64,000 bases of DNA. Origin: CAVSRC01 sp963781775 (lineage in GTDB: Bacteria; Pseudomonadota; Alphaproteobacteria; Rhizobiales; Kaistiaceae). The notes under the pieces are model-generated. The model searched no databases and had not been told where the DNA came from. It worked only from the letters and a program-made list of their open reading frames with translations. Shown one piece after another: positions 58,921 through 64,000 of this stretch. The stretch lies in contig CAWAHE010000016.1 in assembly GCA_963781775.1 (NCBI GenBank), positions 62,001-126,000 of the forward strand, given 5' to 3'. Both the position numbers and the translations under genes were made by a program. Position 1 is the first letter of the stretch, and every line of letters starts with the position of its first letter.

Positions 58921-60825
58921 CTAGCCGAAGCTCTTCTCGATCATCCGCGCGATCCGCGCCGCGTGGTCGGTGGGATCGTCCGGCACCTCGCCGTCCAGGA
59001 TCTTCGCTTCGCCGTAGAGAATGATCGCCGCATCGTCGAGTTCGGCGGCGCTGCCGGTCGTCACCTTGCCGGCGAGCGCCTTGACCAGGGTGTGCGTCGG
59101 ATTGAGTTCGAGCACCGGCGCCGCGCGCGTTTTGATCTCCCCGGCGCGCGACAACATCTTTTCGAGCTGCCGGTCAGGTCCCATCTCAGGCGCCACCAGG
59201 CACACCGCGCTGGTCGCCAGCCGCTTCGACACGCGCACGTCGCTGACCTTGTCGCCGAGCGTCTGCTTGAAGCGCGCGGCAAGCGTCGCCACCGCGCTTT
59301 CCGACGCGGCATCCTCTTCCACGTCCGCCGTGCCTTCCGGCATCGGGATCGTGTCGAGCGCGGCCGCGCCCTGCGTCACTGACTGGAACGGCTTGCCCTC
59401 GTAACCGAGCGCCGTGCGCACCCAGAACGCGTCGACCGGGTCGGAGAGCACCAGCACCTCGATGCCGCGCTTGGTGAAGCCTTCCAGTTGCGGGCTGGCG
59501 AGGATCGCCGCCTCGCTCTCGCCGAGCGCATAGTAGATCGCGGTCTGGTTCTGCTTCAGGCCGGCGACATAGTCGGCGAGGCTCCGCCATGTCTCGCCAG
59601 CGGTCGATGTCTTGAAGCGGGCGATCTTGTAGAGCGCGTCGCGGCGCTCGGCGTCTTCGTAGAGACCTTCCTTGAGCACCGCGCCGAAAGCGGCCCAGAC
59701 CTTCTCGAAGGTCTCCTTGTCGTCGGCGGCGAGCTTGTCGAGCTCGCTGAGCACGCGCGAGGTGACCGCCTTGCCGATCGCGGCCAGCACCGGGTTGGAC
59801 TGCAGCATCTCGCGCGACAGGTTGAGTGGCAGGTCTTCCGAATCGATGACGCCGCGCACGAAGCGCAACCAGGCCGGCAGGATCGGCGCGTCGTCGGTGA
59901 TGAACACGCGCCGGACGTAAAGCTTGATGCGGCCCTTGCGATCCGGGTTGAACAGGTCGAACGGCTTCATCGACGGCACGAAGAGCAGCACCGAATATTC
60001 GTTGCGGCCCTCGGCGCGGTAGTGGACCGTCAGTGCCGGCTCGTCGAACTGTCCGCTGACGTGGCCGTAGAACTCGGCATATTCCTCCTTGCTCACCTGC
60101 GCTTTGGGCTTGCGCCACACGGCGCTGCCGTCGGCGAGCGTCTTCTCCGCCTGTCCGTCGCCGACCTGAAGCACGATCGGCACCGGCACATGCGCCGAAT
60201 AGGCCGCAACCACGCGTTCGATGGTCGCCTGCTCGGCGTAGTCCTTGGCGTCCTCGGTCAGCTTCAACAGCACGCGCGTGCCGCGCGCCGGCGCCGCGTC
60301 GAGCGCCACCGCCTCGACCTCGTAGGTGCCCTTGCCATCGGAGCGCCAACGCCACGCCGTGTCGGCGCCTGCCCGCCGCGACACCACCTCGACTTCGCTC
60401 GCCACCATGAAGGCCGAATAGAAGCCGATGCCGAACTGCCCGATGAGGCCGCTCTTGTCGGTGTCTTCCGGCAGACTGTCGAGGAAGGCCCTGGTGCCCG
60501 AGCGCGCGATCGTGCCGAGATTGTCGATCAGCTCCTCGCGGCTCATGCCGATGCCATTATCCTCGATGGTCAGCGTGCCGGCCGTCTTGTTCGCCGACAG
60601 CACGATGTGGAACGGCGTATCGCCGGGCGCCAGCTCCGGCTCGGAGAGGCTCAGCGTGCGCAGGCGTTCGCACGCATCGGCGGCGTTTGAGATCAGTTCG
60701 CGCAGGAAGACGTCGCGGTTCGAATAGACCGAATGCACCATCAGGTGCAGGAGACGCGACACCTCCGCCTCGAAAGTACGGGTCGTCGGCCCCTCGGTGC
60801 CGGTCGCTTGCTTGGCCTCGGCCAT
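58921..60825 (-). CDS. htpG: molecular chaperone HtpG (Hsp90)
   Basis: A 634-residue bacterial Hsp90. The ATP site shows RELISNAADACERLR, DNGIGM and the GQFGIGFYSAFMV segment; the middle domain has NLSREMLQSNPVLAAI with the catalytic arginine. ATG 60825 has GGGAAA upstream and matches the family start; the longer open frame is a shadow. A heat-shock-like promoter lies at 60862-60892. Confidence 0.97.
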   Translation of the reverse strand: MAEAKQATGTEGPTTRTFEAEVSRLLHLMVHSVYSNRDVFLRELISNAADACERLRTLSLSEPELAPGDTPFHIVLSANKTAGTLTIEDNGIGMSREELIDNLGTIARSGTRAFLDSLPEDTDKSGLIGQFGIGFYSAFMVASEVEVVSRRAGADTAWRWRSDGKGTYEVEAVALDAAPARGTRVLLKLTEDAKDYAEQATIERVVAAYSAHVPVPIVLQVGDGQAEKTLADGSAVWRKPKAQVSKEEYAEFYGHVSGQFDEPALTVHYRAEGRNEYSVLLFVPSMKPFDLFNPDRKGRIKLYVRRVFITDDAPILPAWLRFVRGVIDSEDLPLNLSREMLQSNPVLAAIGKAVTSRVLSELDKLAADDKETFEKVWAAFGAVLKEGLYEDAERRDALYKIARFKTSTAGETWRSLADYVAGLKQNQTAIYYALGESEAAILASPQLEGFTKRGIEVLVLSDPVDAFWVRTALGYEGKPFQSVTQGAAALDTIPMPEGTADVEEDAASESAVATLAARFKQTLGDKVSDVRVSKRLATSAVCLVAPEMGPDRQLEKMLSRAGEIKTRAAPVLELNPTHTLVKALAGKVTTGSAAELDDAAIILYGEAKILDGEVPDDPTDHAARIARMIEKSFG

Positions 60826-60861
60826 GTCGATTTCCCAAAGGAAGGCTTGCGGAACGGGCCG

Positions 60862-60892
60862 AGATATCGCCGCTGGCGCTGGCGCTTTCAAG
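60862..60892 (-). promoter_or_regulatory. heat-shock (RpoH-type) promoter candidate for htpG
   Basis: On the minus strand CTTGAAA (60886-60892) is followed after 16 bases by CGATATCT (60862-60869), 37 bases upstream of the htpG start. The -35 matches the sigma-32 consensus; the -10 is a weaker match to CCCATNT. Confidence 0.45.
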
Positions 60893-60915
60893 CCCGCCGC
60901 GCCGGGCAGGAAACG

Positions 60916-60942
60916 AAAATGGCCGGCGCTGTGCCGGCCATT
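60916..60942 (-). terminator. terminator-like hairpin upstream of htpG
   Basis: AAATGGCCGGC...GCCGGCCATTT forms an 11-bp stem with a short loop; on the minus strand TTTTCGTTT follows. No minus-strand gene lies upstream within 1.6 kb, so it either insulates htpG or ends an unannotated RNA from 60943-61242. Confidence 0.5.
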
Positions 60943-61242
60943 TGTGTTGCCCACTGAAACATGACGCCAGATCAGAGGTCCGGCCCGACAAAAAACCTCG
61001 GGGGGCTGGGGGGCTGAGAAACTACCGTGGTTCCCGCCGAACCGGACCGTCTGAGGCAACAACTAAAGTGTCGTTCGGCAAAATGGTCTGGCAACGGCAG
61101 AAAAACGGCCAAATCGTGAATTTGCGTGCGCGACGCCGGTCGCCCACGAAAGGTCACAGCGTGCAACCTATTGAGATTCCAGTGCGCTTGCCACGCCCCC
61201 AAAACGGGGCAATCATGACGTTGCAATGACGTGGGAGGAACC

Positions 61243-61629
61243 ATGAGCGAGTCGGAGGAAAAAGAGCCGTCCGGCGGCCGGGCGAACCTGATCGCCCTCG
61301 CCGCCAGCCAGCCGGCCCAGCCCGCCACGAGCGGGCCAATCAGCTTCAATCGTCAGGAAATCAACCAGATTCTGAATGTTTACGGCCGCAAGGTCGCCGA
61401 CGGCGAATGGCGCGATTACGCCATCGACCTCGAGCGCGAGCGTGCCGTCTTCTCGATCTTCCGGCGGACCTCGGAGGTCCCCCTCTACCGTATCGTCAAG
61501 CAGCCGAAACTGGCCCGCCGCCAGGGGGCCTGGTCGCTGGTGACGGCCACTGGCCTGATCCTCAAGCGCGGCCACGACCTCTCGAACGTCCTCAAGGTCA
61601 TCGACCGGCGGCTCAAGATCGTCGCCTGA
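61243..61629 (+). CDS. DUF2794 family protein
   Basis: A 128-residue cytosolic protein of the alphaproteobacterial DUF2794 family. After a polar N-terminal tail of ~30 residues comes ISFNRQEINQILNVYGRKVADGEWRDYAID with FSIFRRTSEVPLYRI and LARRQGAW. Function is unknown. ATG 61243 has GGGAGGA 4-10 bases upstream. It is divergent from htpG. Confidence 0.85.
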   Translation: MSESEEKEPSGGRANLIALAASQPAQPATSGPISFNRQEINQILNVYGRKVADGEWRDYAIDLERERAVFSIFRRTSEVPLYRIVKQPKLARRQGAWSLVTATGLILKRGHDLSNVLKVIDRRLKIVA

Positions 61630-61794
61630 TTCGCGGTTTGATTCGCTTGCCGGCTCGCGCGACGGCGCCGTGTCCGCGCCTTTCGGGTATCGTGCCGGAA
61701 ATCTGCGGCGACGCGGGATCCCCGAAGGGCGACCGCCGGAAAGCATCCGTGCAACGATCCGCACGGCGAGTCCCGCGCCTCGAGGGATCCGACC

Positions 61795-62598
61795 ATGAGT
61801 ACGATCAACGACGAGGCCGTAGACAGCATTGCGCGCCGACAGCAGTCCCGGCAGGAGCCGCTCGTCCTGTGCTTCGTCGACGGCACCTACAGCGTGCTCA
61901 TCGGCAACTGGATGGCCCATCTCCGTCGTCTGGGCGTGGACAACGTCGCGATCTGCGCCCTGGATGACACGGCGTTTGCCGTCGCCGAGCAGGAGGGCGC
62001 GGCAGCCTATCGCGTAGCATCCCAGAAGACGCTGGCCGACCTGTGGCGTTTGCGCGCCGAGTTCTTCATGGCCCTTTTGCGGGCGGGGGTCGACTTCGTT
62101 CACTCGGACGTGGATGCAATCTGGCTGCGTGATCCCCTCCCCCGCTTGCGCGGGCTGAACGCGGATCTGGTCTTTTCGCAAGGGAAGACATGGCCGCCGG
62201 ACGTGCACAAAGTCTGGGGATTCGTGCTTTGCTGCGGCCTCTTCAGCGCCCGGGCAACGCCGGCCGTCGCGGGACTGTTCGAGCGCGTCTGCGTGCGCAT
62301 CGCCTCGGAACGCGATGACCAGTTGTCGGTTAACCGGGAGTTGCGCGACGGTGGCATACTGTGGCGCAGGCCATCCGTCAGCCAGATCTGCGGATACGGC
62401 GACCGGGCTTTCAGGGTTTTTGACGAGCCCGTCCGGGGCGCGGCGGAAGGGTTCTCCGTGGCCATGCTGCCGCATCGCGAGTGCACCAGATTTCCGATGC
62501 ATCCCGACGGGACGACATTGGTTGCCCACCCGAGTTCGCCGAAATCACCCGACGAAAAGAAGAGGTTTCTCTCGCACTTTGGCCTTTGGCGCGATTGA
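61795..62598 (+). CDS. nucleotide-diphospho-sugar transferase-like glycosyltransferase
   Basis: A 267-residue protein resembling the PF03407 nucleotide-diphospho-sugar transferases (GT77-like), best known from plant and algal glycosyltransferases. A single D-x-D site, D105-V-D107 in FVHSDVDAIWLRDP, is followed by FSQGKTWPPDVHKVWGF, a loop of the expected type. No membrane segment is seen. Acceptor and sugar are unknown and no polysaccharide genes are near, so it is an orphan transferase. The 165 bases upstream hold no clear promoter. Confidence 0.7.
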   Translation: MSTINDEAVDSIARRQQSRQEPLVLCFVDGTYSVLIGNWMAHLRRLGVDNVAICALDDTAFAVAEQEGAAAYRVASQKTLADLWRLRAEFFMALLRAGVDFVHSDVDAIWLRDPLPRLRGLNADLVFSQGKTWPPDVHKVWGFVLCCGLFSARATPAVAGLFERVCVRIASERDDQLSVNRELRDGGILWRRPSVSQICGYGDRAFRVFDEPVRGAAEGFSVAMLPHRECTRFPMHPDGTTLVAHPSSPKSPDEKKRFLSHFGLWRD

Positions 62599-62637
62599 AC
62601 GTTATCGGCTCCCCCGCGCAATCGGGGCCGACCGCGC

Positions 62638-63168
62638 CTAGCGCGACGGCGCCGTGTCCGCGCCGGGGCCGAGCGTGCGCTGCATGATGACGGTATCCAG
62701 CCAGCGGCCGTGCTTGTAGCCGACATTCTTCAGCGTCCCGGTCAGCACGAATCCCGCCGCCTTGTGCAGCCTCACGGACGCCTCGTTGTTCGAATCGCCG
62801 ATCACCGCCACCATCTGCCGGAAGCCGCGCACGGTGCTGTCGTCGATCAGCCGGCGCAGCAAGGCGCCGCCAATCCCCCGCCCTCGGGCGCTCTCGTCGA
62901 GATAAATCGAATCTTCCACCGTGTGCCGGTAGGCCGGCCGGTCGCGGTAGGGCCCGGCATAGCCATAGCCGAGAATCCGGCCGCCCTCTTCCGAGACCAT
63001 GTAAGGGAATCCGCCGTCTCGCAGGCGACCGAAGCGCTCGCCCATTTCCGCCGCATCCGGCGGGATGACCTCGAAGGTCGCGGAGCCCTTGGCGACCGCC
63101 TCGGCGTAGATCCCGGTGATGGCGGGAATGTCGGCAGGCGCGGCCGGCCGGATGACGTATTCGCTCAT
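62638..63168 (-). CDS. GNAT N-acetyltransferase, phosphinothricin-acetyltransferase-like
   Basis: A 176-residue GNAT protein of the Pat/MnaT group: EYVIRPAAPADIPAITGIYAEAV at the start, YRHTVEDSIYLDESARGRGIGGALLRRLI (acetyl-CoA loop ARGRGIGG near 94-101) and FRQMVAVIGDSNNEASVRLHKAAGF. Relatives acetylate phosphinothricin, methionine sulfone or sulfoximine; the natural substrate is often a small amino-acid analogue. It sits 69 bases downstream of the BI-1 gene, beyond a terminator. Confidence 0.85.
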   Translation of the reverse strand: MSEYVIRPAAPADIPAITGIYAEAVAKGSATFEVIPPDAAEMGERFGRLRDGGFPYMVSEEGGRILGYGYAGPYRDRPAYRHTVEDSIYLDESARGRGIGGALLRRLIDDSTVRGFRQMVAVIGDSNNEASVRLHKAAGFVLTGTLKNVGYKHGRWLDTVIMQRTLGPGADTAPSR

Positions 63169-63177
63169 GTCGCCCCC

Positions 63178-63211
63178 AAAAAAGAAGGGCGCGACCGGAG
63201 CCGCGCCCTTC
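63178..63211 (-). terminator. Rho-independent terminator behind the BI-1 gene
   Basis: On the minus strand a perfect 10-bp stem (63184-63193 with 63202-63211, loop of 8) is followed by six T residues, 27 bases after the BI-1 stop. It separates that gene from the acetyltransferase. Confidence 0.88.
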
Positions 63212-63237
63212 GTCCGTCCGTATGTCTTGCGCTCCGC

Positions 63238-63996
63238 CTAGTTACGGCCCTGGCCGAACAGGCGCAGCATCATCAGGAACAGGTTGATGAAGTCGAGGTA
63301 GAGGCTGAGTGCCCCCATGATCGCCTTGCGGCCGGCCACCGTGCCGTCGTCGCCGACATAGTACATTTCCTTGATCTTCTGCGTGTCGTAGGCGGTCAGG
63401 CCCGTGAAGATCAGCACGCCGATCACCGAGATCGCGAAGCCGAGCGCCGACGAGCCGAGGAAGATGTTCACGATCGACGCGATGATGATGCCGATCAGGC
63501 CCATGAACAGGAACGAGCCCATCCCGGTCAGGTCGCGGCTGGTCGTGTATCCCCACAGGCTCATGGCGCCGAAGGTGGCGGCAGTGATGAAGAACACCTG
63601 GGTGATGCTGGCCGCGGTGTAGACGGCAAAGATCGAGGCCAGCGACACGCCGAGCAGCGCCGCGTAAACCCAGAACGTCGCCTGGGCGGCGCCGACGCTC
63701 ATCTTGCTGATGCGAAAGCTCAGGAACATCACCAGCGCCAGCGGCGCCAGAATGATCACCCACATGAGCGGGCTGCCGAACAGCGCCTGGCCGAAGGCGG
63801 TCATGGTCAACTGGCCGCCGACATCGTTGAAGGACAGCGAATACGTCCCGAAAGAGGTCAGGCCGGTCAGCACCAGGCCGATCGTCATATAGTTGTAAAC
63901 GCGGATCATGTGGGCGCGCAGGCCCGCATCCACCGCCGTGTCAGCGCCGCGCGCTACCGTAGCGCCATAGCGGGGCTGATTGTCTAAATTCGCCAT
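63238..63996 (-). CDS. Bax inhibitor-1/YccA family membrane protein
   Basis: A 252-residue protein with seven membrane helices. The N-terminal 30 residues are polar, and the C-terminal region ALGFAISVIGVLIFTGLTAYDTQKIKEMY (about 185-213) carries the conserved YDTQ motif with the aspartate implicated in pH-sensitive calcium leak by BI-1 homologues such as BsYetJ. Bacterial members also modulate FtsH. The start is 4 bases inside the window edge, so no promoter is visible. Confidence 0.92.
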   Translation of the reverse strand: MANLDNQPRYGATVARGADTAVDAGLRAHMIRVYNYMTIGLVLTGLTSFGTYSLSFNDVGGQLTMTAFGQALFGSPLMWVIILAPLALVMFLSFRISKMSVGAAQATFWVYAALLGVSLASIFAVYTAASITQVFFITAATFGAMSLWGYTTSRDLTGMGSFLFMGLIGIIIASIVNIFLGSSALGFAISVIGVLIFTGLTAYDTQKIKEMYYVGDDGTVAGRKAIMGALSLYLDFINLFLMMLRLFGQGRN

Positions 63997-64000
63997 CGAA

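Larger units (their letters stand above)
60826..61242. other. 417-base noncoding divergent region between htpG and the DUF2794 gene
   Basis: It contains the heat-shock-like promoter (60862-60892) and the hairpin (60916-60942). The remaining 300 bases are less GC-rich than the rest of the window, with several A- and T-runs and no supported ORF. It should also hold the promoter of the DUF2794 gene, which I could not place with confidence. Confidence 0.45.

Overview
The window is a high-GC chromosomal segment, and every gene that can be recognised points to an alphaproteobacterium of the order Hyphomicrobiales (Rhizobiales). Pointers are the ribosomal/SRP run ffh - chorismate mutase - rpsP - rimM - trmD - rplS, the dapF - mtaB - ftsY - cupin - ispZ run beside a ccm cluster and acnA, DUF1036, DUF1223 and DUF2794 proteins, and TolB/TPR-type class III cyclases. 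No phage, IS, integron or CRISPR signal was seen; the genus is not resolved.

Region 1 (1-13.9 kb) opens with the 3' part of a CoA-ligase/GNAT acyltransferase gene, then the main accessory locus. On the minus strand a Tat-exported family 5 solute-binding protein, a formylglycine-type sulfatase with no signal peptide, two DppB/C-type permeases, a fused DppD-DppF ATPase and two enolase-superfamily acid-sugar dehydratases look like one operon. Divergent from it lie an RraA-like aldolase, a GntR/FCD regulator and a VOC protein. Together they suggest import, desulfation, dehydration and aldol cleavage of a (possibly sulfated) acid sugar or glycoside. A palindrome in the divergent promoter region is a candidate operator.

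Region 2 (13.9-35.6 kb) holds a P2-type cation ATPase, a PhyH oxygenase, tRNA-Ala(CGC), YggT and DUF167 proteins, typA, a cyclase/TolB/TPR protein with a damaged active site, an S2P-CBS protease, a GGDEF-EAL protein, argG, a flavodoxin, a PAP2 phosphatase, a LysE exporter, rlmN, leuD, deoD, a cytochrome b561 and a small operon (acetyltransferase, 41-residue membrane peptide, zincin).

Region 3 (35.6-47.1 kb) contains leuC with a possible 51-codon leader ORF, a Tat-exported metallophosphoesterase, the rplS-trmD-rimM-rpsP-CM-ffh operon with a good sigma-70 promoter, exported MsrA and MsrB, a small c-type cytochrome and a flavocytochrome reductase. Region 4 (47.4-64 kb) has dapF-mtaB-ftsY-cupin-ispZ as overlapping genes, the cytochrome c maturation set ccmA-B / C-D-G split by an antiparallel secreted-protein gene, acnA, a DUF1223 protein, htpG behind a heat-shock-like promoter, DUF2794, a PF03407-like glycosyltransferase, an acetyltransferase and a BI-1 family membrane protein.

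At least four copies of a GC-rich palindromic repeat lie between genes, and a fifth, partial copy appears to have been absorbed into the N-terminus of mtaB. Two genes shorter than 60 codons (ccmD and the 41-residue peptide) are supported by exact ATGA start/stop overlaps.
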